60,357 nucleotides of DNA from Mycobacterium sp. PO1 (GCF_017312405.1 NZ_BLTG01000066.1:1-60357); one strand, 5' to 3'; positions 39,537-49,958 are shown, numbered from the stretch's first letter. Notes: generated by a model from the sequence alone, not told the origin. Program-made: numbers and translations.

Positions 39537-40705
39537 CCCGTGCTCCGAGCTCGCACCAGGGCCTCGAGGTCGGCCAGTCCTGGACCGGGCCCGCTGTCGA
39601 GCCGCCAGCAGGGCAGCACCCGCACCAATCGATCGTCGCCGCGGGTCAGCATTCCCACCTCGGCGAGCCGCCGTCGGCCGGCCCGGTCCCGGGCGACGTG
39701 CAGCACGACCTGGACAGCCGCGGCGAGCTGACTGTGCAGCGCGGACCGGTCGAGGCCGCCGAGGGCGGCCAGGGCTTCGAAGCGGGCAGGCACCTCGGCT
39801 GGGCTGTTGGCGTGCACGGTTCCCGCGCCGCCGTCGTGGCCGGTGTTCAGTGCCGTCAGCAGGTCGACCACTTCCGCGCCCCGGACCTCTCCGACCACAA
39901 TCCTGTCCGGTCGCATGCGCAGCGCCTGTCTGACCAGATCCCGCACCGTCACTTCACCGGCGCCTTCGACGTTGGCAGCGCGCGCGACGAGCTTGACCAC
40001 GTGGGGATGCGCCGGAGCCAGCTCGGCGGCGTCCTCGACGCACACGATCCGTTCGTCAGCGGGGACTGCCGCCAGCAGAGCGGCCAACAGCGTCGTCTTA
40101 CCCGCCCCGGTTCCGCCCGAGATCACGAACGCCAGCCGCGCGGCCAGCATGTCGGTGAGGAGCCGGTGTGCCTGGCCGTCGATGGCCCCCGACGCCACCA
40201 GCGACCCGAGATCCTGGGTGGCGCAGCGCAGCACGCGCAGAGACAGGCAGGTGCTTCCCGTGGCGATCGGCGGCAGCACCGCGTGCAGCCGCACGGTCAG
40301 CGGCCCCGCCGGCCCGCCCGCGGTGGTGAACTGGCCATCGACCCACGGCTGCGCGTCGTCGAGTCGGCGACCGGCCGTGAGCGCCAGACGCTGTGCCAGC
40401 CGGCGCACCGCCTCGTCGTCAGCGAAGCGCACCGCGCTCCGGCGCAAACCGTCTCCGTCGTCGACCCACACCGCGTCGGGAGCTGTCACCAACACGTCGG
40501 TCGTACCCGGACCGCGCAGCAGCGGCTCCAGCACGCCCGCGCCCACCAATTCGGTCTGCAGCTCGTGCAGACTGCTCAACACTTCCGTATCCCCGAGCAC
40601 GCCACCGGACTCGGCCCGGATAGCCGCAGCCACCACGCTCGGATGCAGCGGAGCTCCTTCGGCGGCCAACCGCTCCCGGACGCGGTCGACCAACGACCCG
40701 GTCAT
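39533..40705 (-). CDS. tadA: Flp pilus assembly ATPase TadA (TadA family)
   Basis: A 390-residue secretion ATPase of the GspE/VirB11 superfamily. Walker A is GGTGAGKTTLL, an Asp box near CVEDAAEL, Walker B VVGEVRGAE, and the His box GHDGGAGTVHANSP; all are intact. The N-terminal domain has the family's VLVTAPDAVWVDDGDGL strand. It energises assembly of the Flp pilin encoded downstream. Start ATG 40705 overlaps the SsD/TadZ-like gene stop as ATGA. Confidence 0.9.
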   Translation of the reverse strand: MTGSLVDRVRERLAAEGAPLHPSVVAAAIRAESGGVLGDTEVLSSLHELQTELVGAGVLEPLLRGPGTTDVLVTAPDAVWVDDGDGLRRSAVRFADDEAVRRLAQRLALTAGRRLDDAQPWVDGQFTTAGGPAGPLTVRLHAVLPPIATGSTCLSLRVLRCATQDLGSLVASGAIDGQAHRLLTDMLAARLAFVISGGTGAGKTTLLAALLAAVPADERIVCVEDAAELAPAHPHVVKLVARAANVEGAGEVTVRDLVRQALRMRPDRIVVGEVRGAEVVDLLTALNTGHDGGAGTVHANSPAEVPARFEALAALGGLDRSALHSQLAAAVQVVLHVARDRAGRRRLAEVGMLTRGDDRLVRVLPCWRLDSGPGPGLADLEALVRARSTG

Positions 40706-41799
40706 GCCACCAACTCCGAGGCGTGTGCGAGCTCGGGCCGGCGGCTGACCAAAGCCAGCACCTTGCGCGCCGCACGAGCAAGCGGTGTGCGCGGCCGCAA
40801 CCGCAGACCCCCGCAATCCAGCTGTGCCTCGATGCCGGGCTGCGGTCGCATCGCTGCCAGCACGGGCCGTCCGATGAGGCGTCCCGCGTCCGCGGGACCG
40901 AGCCCGCCGGGCGCCGGCCCCCGCGCCACGACACCGGTGTTGGGGTTCTGTTCTTCCGCCCACCGGGCGGTGACCGCCGCTGCTGCACACGATCGAACAT
41001 CAGCGGTGGTGACCAAGATCACCAGATCTGCGACTGCCAGAGCCGTCTCGGTGGCCGCCGACGGGCGCCGCGCCAGGTCGCAGATCACCGGGACCCCGGC
41101 CCGGCTGCCGGCCTCGATGACGGCGCTGACCGCACGGGCCTCGATGTCGTTGCTGGATCCGCTCCCAGACAACACTCGGCCGGCCGACAACAGCGTCACA
41201 CCGTGCTGGCGGGGCAATGCGTCGCGCAGCGCCGGATAGCTCAACCGACCGCCCGCCAGCGCCAGGTCGGGCCACCGCAGGCCGGGCTCGGTCTCCGCGC
41301 CGAGCACCAGATCGAGACCGCCACCCCATGGATCCCCGTCGACCAGAACCGATTCGGTCGCGGTGCAGGCCAGCGCCGCGGCGAACACCGACGCGCCCGC
41401 GCCACCACGACCGGCCAGCACGGCCACGACCGGCCCGCGCGTGACGCCGTCGCCTGCCGCGTCGGCAGCTTCGGTCAGCGCCGACAGAAGGTCGCGCTCC
41501 TGGGTGGGCAATATCACCAGTTGTTGCGCGCCGACGGCCACCGCGGCCTGCCATTCGCCGGATCCGGGCTGCTCAGAACACACCAACAGCACCCGCGCAC
41601 GCCGCGGCATACCCAGCTGTACGCAGCGGAGCGCGGCCTCACCGTCGAGCAGGATCGCCGCGGCACCGGCCCACACGCGGCGACTCGAGGGGGCGCCGGC
41701 ACGCACGACTTTCAGTCCGGCTGCGGCGACCACCCTGTCGATGGGGGGATGGAGCGCACGGTCATCGACCAGGACGAGGATGCCGGCGGTGGGTGCCAT
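40702..41799 (-). CDS. Septum-site-determining-like P-loop protein (SsD / TadZ / CpaE family)
   Basis: A 365-residue MinD/ParA-related protein (Rv3660c, Ssd, position). It has an N-terminal receiver-like domain (ILVLVDD..., LGMPRRARVLLVCSEQ) and a deviant Walker A VLAGRGGAGASVFAAALA, with Ala where ParA has Lys-Ser/Thr in part, then VLVDGDPWGGGLDLVLG. In Tad loci CpaE/TadZ places the pilus machine; M. tuberculosis Ssd also affects septation. ATG 41799 is preferred over GTG 41829. First gene of the Tad operon, transcribed away from 6C and the HAD phosphatase. Confidence 0.85.
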   Translation of the reverse strand: MAPTAGILVLVDDRALHPPIDRVVAAAGLKVVRAGAPSSRRVWAGAAAILLDGEAALRCVQLGMPRRARVLLVCSEQPGSGEWQAAVAVGAQQLVILPTQERDLLSALTEAADAAGDGVTRGPVVAVLAGRGGAGASVFAAALACTATESVLVDGDPWGGGLDLVLGAETEPGLRWPDLALAGGRLSYPALRDALPRQHGVTLLSAGRVLSGSGSSNDIEARAVSAVIEAGSRAGVPVICDLARRPSAATETALAVADLVILVTTADVRSCAAAAVTARWAEEQNPNTGVVARGPAPGGLGPADAGRLIGRPVLAAMRPQPGIEAQLDCGGLRLRPRTPLARAARKVLALVSRRPELAHASELVA

Positions 41800-41975
41800 G
41801 GACACCAGCGTCGACGCCGGCGCCGACACCGGAAAGACCCATCGCGGCCGACCCGGCGCATCTGTGGATCAATCGGAATTTGGGGAATACCCGACCGGCC
41901 ATCGAGAGCAACGAAAACGGCGTTCCGCAACGTCGTGAGGAGAAGTGATCTATCCGGACGGCGAAAACACCCCAC

Positions 41976-42071
41976 AAAAGGGACGACCCCCGCCAGGGGG
42001 GGAGGAGGCGGAGGTCGTCGTGTATCAGCCCCGGGGGGTCGGGCTGATGCACACCCGGCATAAGCCGAGTG
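41976..42071 (-). ncRNA. 6C small RNA (B11-type)
   Basis: On the minus strand two consecutive hairpins present long cytosine runs in their loops, the hallmark of 6C. The first (42048-42024) has an 8-bp stem ATCAGCCC/GGGCTGAT with CCCCCC in the loop. The second (42019-41982) pairs GACGACC and CCGCC segments with GGCGG and GGTCGTC and has CCCCCCC in its loop; it is followed by CCCTTTTG, serving as terminator. The predicted length, about 95 nt, and the position between the Rv3660c- and Rv3661-type genes match M. tuberculosis B11. Ends are approximate. The C-loops are thought to pair with G-rich leaders of mRNAs. Confidence 0.88.
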
Positions 42072-42073
42072 AT

Positions 42074-42100
42074 GCCCACTATACACACGCGAGAGTGGGC
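42074..42100 (-). promoter_or_regulatory. 6C promoter -10 TATAGT within a GCCCACT/AGTGGGC palindrome
   Basis: TATAGT (42083-42078) lies about 7 nt before the inferred 6C start. A TTGCGC at 19 nt further upstream may be a poor -35. Perfect 7-bp arms GCCCACT (42074-42080) and AGTGGGC (42094-42100) enclose the -10, so an operator or a start-site hairpin is possible. Confidence 0.6.
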
Positions 42101-42219
42101 CAGCGCAAGTACCGCGCCGGGAACAAGTTGGCCACAACCAGGAAAGATTACAGTCACAGACACCTGTCGTGAACTGCCAATTTGTACGTTCTGCCGCAAT
42201 CTGTCACTGCGCCGGCCCC

Positions 42220-42225
42220 TATGCT
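42220..42225 (+). promoter_or_regulatory. -10 hexamer TATGCT for leaderless HAD transcript
   Basis: TATGCT is followed by 6 nt and the GTG at 42232. No Shine-Dalgarno is needed or seen in the short leader. Confidence 0.55.
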
Positions 42226-42231
42226 GAGGCG

Positions 42232-43089
42232 GTGACCGCACCCGATCCGGCGACAGCGGGGCGTCCCGGCGCCGACGGACCTCTCCCCGGCGACGGCCCC
42301 ATCCGCACCGCAGCGTTTTTCGATCTGGACAAAACTGTTCTCGCGAAATCGAGCACCCTCGCATTCAGCAAACCGTTCTTCAGCCAAGGGCTAATCAATA
42401 GGCGCGCGGTTCTGAAGTCCACCTACGCCCAATTCCTTTTCCTCATGTCCGGCGCGGACCACGATCAGATGGACCGGATGCGGTCCTACATCACCACGAT
42501 GTGCACCGGGTGGGACGTCCAACAGGTCAAGTCGATCGTCGGCGAGACTTTGCACGACATCGTCGATCCCCTGGTGTTCGCCGAGGCGGCGGTGCTGATC
42601 GCCGACCACAAGCTGTGCGGCCGTGACGTCGTCATCGTCTCGGCCTCCGGCGAGGAGATCGTCGGGCCGATCGCCCGCGCACTGGGCGCCACCCATGCGA
42701 TGGCCACCCGGATGGTGGTCGAGGACGGCAAGTACACCGGCGAGATCGAGTTCTACTGCTACGGGGAGGGCAAGGCCGAAGCCATCCGTGCGCTCGCCGC
42801 GCGGGAGGGTTACGCGCTGCAACATTGCTACGCCTACTCCGACTCGATCACCGACCTGCCGATGCTCGAGACCGTCGGCCACCCGACCGTCGTCAATCCC
42901 GATCGCGCGCTGCGCAAGGAAGCCGGCACCCGCGGCTGGCCGGTGCGGTCGTTCTCCAAACCGGTGTCGCTGCGCGACCGGATCCCGGCCCCGTCGACAG
43001 CCGCCGTCGCGACTTCGGCGGCAGTCGGCATGAGCGCGTTGGCGGCCGGCGCCCTGACCTACTCGCTGCTGCGCCGTTTCGCGTTCTGA
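42232..43089 (+). CDS. HAD-IB family hydrolase (SerB/Rv3661-like phosphatase)
   Basis: A 285-residue HAD phosphatase. Motif I is FFDLDKTVL (two catalytic Asp), motif II VSASGEEI, and motif III/IV Lys in GEGKAEAIRAL followed by YAYSDSITDLPML. The IB cap region and a C-terminal hydrophobic segment (AAVGMSALAAGALTYSLL) suggest membrane association. The family includes phosphoserine phosphatase-like and lysolipid-related enzymes; substrate unknown. GTG 42232 is chosen for the leaderless promoter fit. It lies between two conserved RNA genes, 6C and the probable Ms1. Confidence 0.87.
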   Translation: MTAPDPATAGRPGADGPLPGDGPIRTAAFFDLDKTVLAKSSTLAFSKPFFSQGLINRRAVLKSTYAQFLFLMSGADHDQMDRMRSYITTMCTGWDVQQVKSIVGETLHDIVDPLVFAEAAVLIADHKLCGRDVVIVSASGEEIVGPIARALGATHAMATRMVVEDGKYTGEIEFYCYGEGKAEAIRALAAREGYALQHCYAYSDSITDLPMLETVGHPTVVNPDRALRKEAGTRGWPVRSFSKPVSLRDRIPAPSTAAVATSAAVGMSALAAGALTYSLLRRFAF

Positions 43090-43167
43090 CGCGCTACCGA
43101 ACGGTAGCTGGTGGCCTCGGTGCCGCTTCACGTAACAATCATGATTCGCACGCGTTTTGGCACTTGA

Positions 43168-43183
43168 TGTGACCGTGGTCACG
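43168..43183 (+). promoter_or_regulatory. Crp-like palindrome TGTGA-n6-TCACG upstream of Ms1
   Basis: TGTGACCGTGGTCACG matches the mycobacterial Crp consensus TGTGA-n6-TCACA at 9 of 10 positions, with a perfect inner dyad GTGACC/GGTCAC. It lies just in front of a TAGTAC hexamer and the inferred Ms1 start, where a bound factor would affect RNA polymerase directly. Binding is inferred. Confidence 0.55.
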
Positions 43184-43194
43184 TAGTACAAAGG

Positions 43195-43508
43195 AAGCAC
43201 GGAAGCCGGGAGAGGCCAAGGCCGAGCCGGAAGAGAAGGCTCGTACTCCCGACCTCGGCTCCCCAGCACGGGTCCCGGAACCCACGCGGAGCACATACCG
43301 CGAAACAGGTAAAAGTGTTGCGGGCCTGCGTAACTGCGAGAATCGGACAACCAGGACGGCCCTTTGGGTGGGGCCCGTCGGAGGTCGCGACTCGCAAGGA
43401 CGCCGAGGCCACCCACGCAACCCCCAACGCACGCTTGGTAACCGGGGCCCCGTGCTAGCGGGCGGCGAGCCGCAGTGGATCACACCACTCGGAGCGTCGC
43501 CCGCTTCA
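43195..43508 (+). ncRNA. Probable Ms1/MTS2823-type RNA (6S-like RNAP-binding RNA)
   Basis: The 470-nt gap between the HAD gene and the Rv3662c-like gene has no credible ORF but is GC-structured. In M. tuberculosis the abundant 300-nt MTS2823, homologue of M. smegmatis Ms1, lies between exactly these two genes. A weak -10 (TAGTAC, 43184-43189) precedes AAGGAAGCACGG, and the region ends in a hairpin with arms GCGGGCG (43458-43464) and CGCCCGC (43498-43504) followed by TTCATATTGT. That gives about 310 nt. Ms1 binds core RNA polymerase in stationary phase. Assigned by synteny, length and structure, not by sequence search; ends are approximate. Confidence 0.7.
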
Positions 43509-43560
43509 TATTGTCCGGAGTTTGCCGGGGCCCGAGCTCGAGATGCCCGCTCAGGATGAC

Positions 43561-44310
43561 TCAGGATGACTCAGCCACGGCGATCGCCAGGGCTTCCCTG
43601 GCGCCCGCGTGCAGCGCCTCGCCGCTGAGCACCAACCACGCTGCCAGCCCATCGGGGGTTCCCGACGCGAATCCTCGTGCGGCCGCGCGGTAGTCGCCGG
43701 GGCGGCGCATCCAGTGCACCTCGGGGACGCCGAGGCCGTGCGGATCCAGACCGCTGGCGATGGTGATCAGCCGCGACACCGCGCGGGCCACCACCCCGTC
43801 GGCGGTGCCGAACGGCTGCAACGTCAACAGTTCGCCGTGCGCGACGGCCGCCAGGACCGCAGCGGGCACCCGGGTGCCCCCGGTCACCAGATCGGCGAGC
43901 AACGCCAAGCGGCGGCTGGTGTCCATATCGCCGCGCGGGCGGCCCAGGGCGTCGTCGTCGACGAGGTCGCTGGCGGCCAGCGCATGCAGCCGCGCCATCG
44001 CCTGCAGCGGCGCCCGGCGCCACACCCCGACCAGTGCCCCCTCCCCGCCTTCGAGCGCCTCAGCCACCCGCAACGCGCCGGCAAGCACCGGATCACCACT
44101 CCCGTCGGCGGGAAACTGCAGCGGTCCGCCGTCGAGCACCGACGAGGCCCGGGCGGCGCGGACCGCAGCCTCGGCCGCGGACTTCGGCCAGCCGCGAAGA
44201 TTGGTACGGTGCCGATGGGCGCGGCCCAACGCCTCGCGCGCCTCGTCACCGGCCTGCTGCACACCGGGCAGTTCGACCAGGGGGGCGAGCGGATCCGACA
44301 CGGCGCCCAC
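43561..44310 (-). CDS. Conserved protein, Rv3662c-like, with degenerate Fic-like motif
   Basis: A 249-residue mostly helical protein whose position fits Rv3662c. The stretch QPFGTADGVVARAVSR (165-180) resembles the Fic active-site loop HPFx(D/E)GNGRxxR, but the His is Gln and GNG is ADG, so AMP transfer is unlikely. An upstream ASSVLDGG (55-62) resembles the inhibitory SxxxE(G/N) helix of Fic proteins. No signal peptide or membrane helix is seen. GTG 44310 is the first start; the acs promoter region lies beyond it. Function unknown; the Fic relation is an observation of motifs only. Confidence 0.7.
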   Translation of the reverse strand: MGAVSDPLAPLVELPGVQQAGDEAREALGRAHRHRTNLRGWPKSAAEAAVRAARASSVLDGGPLQFPADGSGDPVLAGALRVAEALEGGEGALVGVWRRAPLQAMARLHALAASDLVDDDALGRPRGDMDTSRRLALLADLVTGGTRVPAAVLAAVAHGELLTLQPFGTADGVVARAVSRLITIASGLDPHGLGVPEVHWMRRPGDYRAAARGFASGTPDGLAAWLVLSGEALHAGAREALAIAVAESS

Positions 44311-44445
44311 GCTAGCCGACGCGCCCGGTCACGCCGACGGCCGTCGGGGTACCGCTGGACCCGCGAGCCGCGACGTTCGTCGCGTAGCACGCACCGCCCG
44401 CAGCCCCACATGTGAGTTGCCAACCTCGATGCAACGTTGGGTGAC

Positions 44446-44451
44446 TACCCT
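44446..44451 (+). promoter_or_regulatory. -10 hexamer TACCCT for leaderless acs transcript
   Basis: TACCCT is followed by 7 nt and the ATG at 44459. No Shine-Dalgarno lies in front of the start. Confidence 0.45.
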
Positions 44452-44458
44452 CACACCC

Positions 44459-46420
<1,962 letters not shown>

Positions 46421-46463
46421 CGGGCTGACGGGTCAGGGCAGCGGGGCCGGGCCGGTCAGCCCG
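46421..46463 (+). terminator. Hairpin between convergent acs and protease genes
   Basis: Perfect arms CGGGCTGAC (46421-46429) and GTCAGCCCG (46455-46463) surround a GC-rich loop directly after the acs stop. The second arm includes the last codons of the opposing protease gene. A bidirectional terminator is likely, though there is no U-tract. Confidence 0.5.
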
Positions 46464-47160
46464 CGCCGACGGGGACGAACCCGCTGCCGGGCCGGCCCTT
46501 GGCGGTGATGTCGGCCAGCTGGGTGTTGAACGACATCGTGACCGCAGGCGTGTGCAGCGGGATGAATTTGATGATGCAGGTCGGCAGGTCCTCGGAGAAC
46601 GCGCCGTGGATCATGCCGACCAGCTTGTTGTCGACCGTGACCGGCGCACCGGAGTCACCCGGCCCTCCGCACACCTGGTTGACGATGGTGCCGGGCTGTT
46701 GTCCCGGGCCCCAGGTGACGCCGCACGAGTACCCGGTGGTGCGGCCCAGCTTGCAGGCCACGTCGCCGAACGAAGGATCGGGTCCCAACCCGTCGATGCG
46801 GAACCCGTCGACCGCGCTGACCGGGGCGACCTTGCCCCGGTCGAACTCGATCACCGCGTAGTCCAGGGCGTCGTTGCCGGCCACCATCGTGCCCACCACA
46901 CCGGCGTTCTCGGCGCCTTCGGCCGCCACCACCGCGCCGGGGCCGCCGCAGTGCGCCGACGTGAAACCGATCAGGCGGCCCTGGTTGTCGTTGCCGATCG
47001 CGGTCAACGTGCACAACGTCTCACCGTCTACGACCAGCCCGGAGCCGCCGCCCAGCGGCACGGGTTCCTGGGCCGCGGCCGGCACGGCGGGCACCAGCAG
47101 CACCGCAGTCAGTGCCGCCAGCACAGCGCGCAGGGTCAGGCAGCGGCCGCGCAACCTCAC
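46456..47160 (-). CDS. Secreted S1-family serine protease, Rv3668c-like
   Basis: A 234-residue exported chymotrypsin-fold protease. A Sec signal peptide (about 1-30) ends at VPAAAQE. Catalytic residues are seen as the His in TSAHCGG, the Asp in NDALDYAVIEFDRG and the Ser in GGPGDSGAPV, and two Cys pairs (LCTL/AHC and ACKL/SCGV) suggest disulfides. Start GTG 47160 gives a well-formed n-region (RLRGRCLTLR). It converges on acs and diverges from a holin-like membrane gene. The substrate is unknown. Confidence 0.88.
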   Translation of the reverse strand: MRLRGRCLTLRAVLAALTAVLLVPAVPAAAQEPVPLGGGSGLVVDGETLCTLTAIGNDNQGRLIGFTSAHCGGPGAVVAAEGAENAGVVGTMVAGNDALDYAVIEFDRGKVAPVSAVDGFRIDGLGPDPSFGDVACKLGRTTGYSCGVTWGPGQQPGTIVNQVCGGPGDSGAPVTVDNKLVGMIHGAFSEDLPTCIIKFIPLHTPAVTMSFNTQLADITAKGRPGSGFVPVGAG

Positions 47161-47306
47161 GTGTCAATCCCCTATCAACCAGCCCGACCCGCCACACCTT
47201 CGTAGTCAGCGCAGTCTATCGTCGGCCGGAATCGTTTCGTGGGACGCCACGTGGCAACATAAGCCGGAATGGACCCGGACCGAGCAGAAGCCGGAAGGAA
47301 GCTTGC

Positions 47307-47807
47307 GTGAGCGATCGCACGAACGGCGTACCGACCACGGTGACGTCGATACCGTTGGTGGACCCCCACGCACCCAAGCCGGACCCCTCGATCGGTGATC
47401 TGGTCAAGGACGCCACCGCCCAGGTGTCGACGCTGGTGCGCGCCGAGGTCGAGCTGGCCAAGGCCGAGATCACGCGCGACGTCAAGAAGGGGCTGACCGG
47501 CAGCGTCTTCTTCATCCTGGCGCTGGTGGTGCTGTTCTACTCGACGTTCTTCTTCTTTTTCTTCGTCGCCGAGTTGCTCGACACGTGGCTGTGGCGGTGG
47601 GCGGCGTTCCTGATCGTCTTCGGCATCATGGTCGTGGTGACCGCGGTGTTCGGGCTGCTCGGCTACCTCAAGGTGCGCCGGATCCGCGGGCCGCAGAAAA
47701 CCATCGAATCGGTGAAAGAGATTCCCGAGGCGTTCGGCCCGGACAAGCCCGCCAAAGCGGTGGCGACCACCGACGGCAAGCCGGCCACCGATCCGTCCGG
47801 CTGGTAA
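47307..47807 (+). CDS. Holin-X/phage-holin-like small membrane protein, Rv3669-like
   Basis: A 166-residue protein with a long amphipathic N-terminal helix (SIGDLVKDATAQVSTLVRAEVELAKAEI) and two membrane helices (about 73-95 with a Phe-rich STFFFFFFVAELL, and about 103-125), then a basic, disordered tail. This matches the actinobacterial holin-superfamily III / Rv3669 family; holin activity has not been shown. GTG 47307 follows GGAAGGAAGC. Its TAA overlaps the ephE start as TAATG, so the two are coupled. Confidence 0.78.
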   Translation: MSDRTNGVPTTVTSIPLVDPHAPKPDPSIGDLVKDATAQVSTLVRAEVELAKAEITRDVKKGLTGSVFFILALVVLFYSTFFFFFFVAELLDTWLWRWAAFLIVFGIMVVVTAVFGLLGYLKVRRIRGPQKTIESVKEIPEAFGPDKPAKAVATTDGKPATDPSGW

Positions 47808-48778
47808 TGCCCCCACCTGATCCGTCGACAGTGCGGATCGACGGGCCGTGGCGACACCTGGACGTGCACGCCAACGGCATTCGGTTCCACGTCGTCGAGG
47901 CCGACCAGCGTCCCGACACCGACGACGCGTCCCGCCCGTTCACCGACCGCCCGCTGGTGATCATGCTGCACGGGTTCGGCTCGTTCTGGTGGTCGTGGCG
48001 CCACCAGCTGACCGGCCTGTCGGGCGCCCGGGTGGTCGCCGTCGACCTGCGCGGCTACGGAGCCAGCGACAAGCCCCCTCGCGGATACGACGGTTGGACG
48101 CTGGCCGGCGACACCGCCGGTCTGGTGCGCGCGCTCGGGCACAACAGCGCCACGCTGGTGGGGCACGCCGACGGCGGCCTGGTGTGCTGGGCCACGTCGG
48201 TGCTGCATCCGAGGGTGGTGCGGGCGATCGCCGTGGTGAGTTCACCGCACCCGGCGGCACTGCGCGCCTCGGCGCTGCGGCGCCGGGACCAGGGCCGGGC
48301 ACTGCTGCCGTGGATGCTGCGCTATCAGGTCCCGATCTGGCCCGAACGCAGCCTGACCCGCCACGACGGCGCCGAGCTCGAACGGTTGGTGCGCAGCAGG
48401 TCCAGCGCCGCATGGCAGGCCGGTGACGACTTCGCCGAGACCATCGGCCATCTGCGGCGGGCCATCCAGATCCCCTCGGCTGCGCATTCGGCGTTGGAGT
48501 ACCAGCGTTGGGCGGCGCGCAGCCAGCTGCGGGGCGAGGGCCGGCGCTTCATGCGCTCGATGAAGCGGCCGATGTCGGTGCCGGTGCTGCACCTGCGCGG
48601 CGACGGCGATCCGTATGTGCTGGCCGATCCCGTGAACCGGACCCGGCAGTACGCTCCGCACGGGCGCTACGCGTCGATCGCCGGCGCGGGGCACTACGCC
48701 CACGAGGAAGCACCCGGCCAGGTCAACGACCAGCTGACCCGGTTCCTCGGACAGGTGTACGCCCGACCGGTCAGCTGA
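47807..48778 (+). CDS. ephE: Epoxide hydrolase-type alpha/beta hydrolase (EphE-like)
   Basis: A 323-residue alpha/beta hydrolase (Rv3670 position). The oxyanion motif is HGFGSFWW, followed by DLRGYGASDKP; the nucleophile elbow is GHADGG, with Asp as in epoxide hydrolases; the catalytic His is in GAGHYAHEE near the C-terminus. ATG 47807 overlaps the upstream stop. Its 3' end overlaps marP by 8 nt in convergent orientation. The substrate is not known. Confidence 0.86.
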   Translation: MPPPDPSTVRIDGPWRHLDVHANGIRFHVVEADQRPDTDDASRPFTDRPLVIMLHGFGSFWWSWRHQLTGLSGARVVAVDLRGYGASDKPPRGYDGWTLAGDTAGLVRALGHNSATLVGHADGGLVCWATSVLHPRVVRAIAVVSSPHPAALRASALRRRDQGRALLPWMLRYQVPIWPERSLTRHDGAELERLVRSRSSAAWQAGDDFAETIGHLRRAIQIPSAAHSALEYQRWAARSQLRGEGRRFMRSMKRPMSVPVLHLRGDGDPYVLADPVNRTRQYAPHGRYASIAGAGHYAHEEAPGQVNDQLTRFLGQVYARPVS

Positions 48779-49958
48779 TGCAGGTGCCGGTGGGCACCCG
48801 ATCGACGTTGCCCACCCGGGCCATCTGCCGCGCCACTTCGTCGGCGGTGAGCACGAAGCCGGTGTCGGCGTCGTCGACCGCCGCACCGAACACCACGCCG
48901 AGCACCTTGCCGCTGCGGTTGATCATCGGCCCGCCGGAATTGCCCTGCTTGACGGTTCCTCTGATGGTGTACACCTCGCGGGTGACGGTGGTGGTGCGGT
49001 AGATGTCGGGACCGTTGAGCTCGATGATCTCCCGGACCCGTGCCGGCGTGGCCGTGAAATCGCCGCCGCCGGGATAACCCATGACGATGCCGTCGGTGCC
49101 CGACGGGGCCTCACCGTCGGCGAACTGCAGCGGCGCGGATGGCAGATTGGGCACGTCGAGAATCGAGATGTCGGCGTCCGGGTCGTAGCTGACCACCCCG
49201 GCCTCGTAGCTCTGCCCGCCCACCTCGATGGACACGCTCTCCGATCCGGCCACCACGTGGGCGTTGGACATCACCCGGTTCGGCGCGACGACGAAGCCGC
49301 TGCCTTCGAGCACCTTCTGGCAACTCGAGGCCAGACCCCGGACCTTCACCACGCTGGGGCTCGTCGCACCGACGACGGCTGATTCGGCCAGCGCGGCGTC
49401 GGGTGCGTCGACGGCGGCGACCGCGGTCGGCCCGAACGGCTTGAGCACGTCGTGCAGGCCGGCGGTGTCCCACAGTGCCGCCAGCCGCTCCGACCCCGAC
49501 CGCAGCCAGCTCGGCGCGACCGCGTCGACTTCGGCGATCACCTTGGAGTCACGCACGGCCGCCGCCAGGTTGGGTTGCGGGGACGAGCTCAGCGCAGACC
49601 CGAGCAGCCAGGCGGCGGTCAGGACCAGCACGAGCTGCACCGCCACCCCGACGACCGAGTCGGCGACCCGCAGCACCGGGTTGCGGATGGCGCCGCGGAC
49701 CGCCCGGCCCAGCACGACACCGGCGATCTCACCGATGACGACCAGCACCAGGATCAGGAACAGCGTCGCGAACAACTTGGTGCGGGGTCCGCTGATGTGG
49801 TCCACCACGTGCGGGGCCAACAGCACACCGGCCACCGCGCCGAGGGCCACCCCGACGAGGGCCAGCAGCGAACCAGGCGCTCCGGATCGCCAGCCCGAGA
49901 TGGCGGCGATGAGCGCGACAGCGAGAATGGCGATGTCCAGCCATTGTGAAGATGTCAT
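48771..49958 (-). CDS. marP: Membrane serine protease MarP (acid resistance)
   Basis: A 395-residue protease needed by M. tuberculosis to survive acid and oxidative stress. The N-terminus is a CvpA-like module of four membrane helices (about 8-22, 30-48, 64-84, 104-122). The periplasmic chymotrypsin-like domain has the triad His234 (SNAHVV), Asp263 (DADISILD) and Ser341 (KQGNSGGPM), and Cys213 and the Cys near the C-terminus (TGTCIS) fit the regulatory disulfide. ATG 49958 overlaps the NUDIX stop as ATGA; the operon order nth, thioredoxin, NUDIX, marP is the mycobacterial one. Confidence 0.95.
   Translation of the reverse strand: MTSSQWLDIAILAVALIAAISGWRSGAPGSLLALVGVALGAVAGVLLAPHVVDHISGPRTKLFATLFLILVLVVIGEIAGVVLGRAVRGAIRNPVLRVADSVVGVAVQLVLVLTAAWLLGSALSSSPQPNLAAAVRDSKVIAEVDAVAPSWLRSGSERLAALWDTAGLHDVLKPFGPTAVAAVDAPDAALAESAVVGATSPSVVKVRGLASSCQKVLEGSGFVVAPNRVMSNAHVVAGSESVSIEVGGQSYEAGVVSYDPDADISILDVPNLPSAPLQFADGEAPSGTDGIVMGYPGGGDFTATPARVREIIELNGPDIYRTTTVTREVYTIRGTVKQGNSGGPMINRSGKVLGVVFGAAVDDADTGFVLTADEVARQMARVGNVDRVPTGTCIS

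Noticed and set aside
40723..42063. 446-codon plus-strand frame opposite the SsD-like gene and 6C
   Set aside because: Antisense shadow; the SsD-like and 6C signals explain this DNA.
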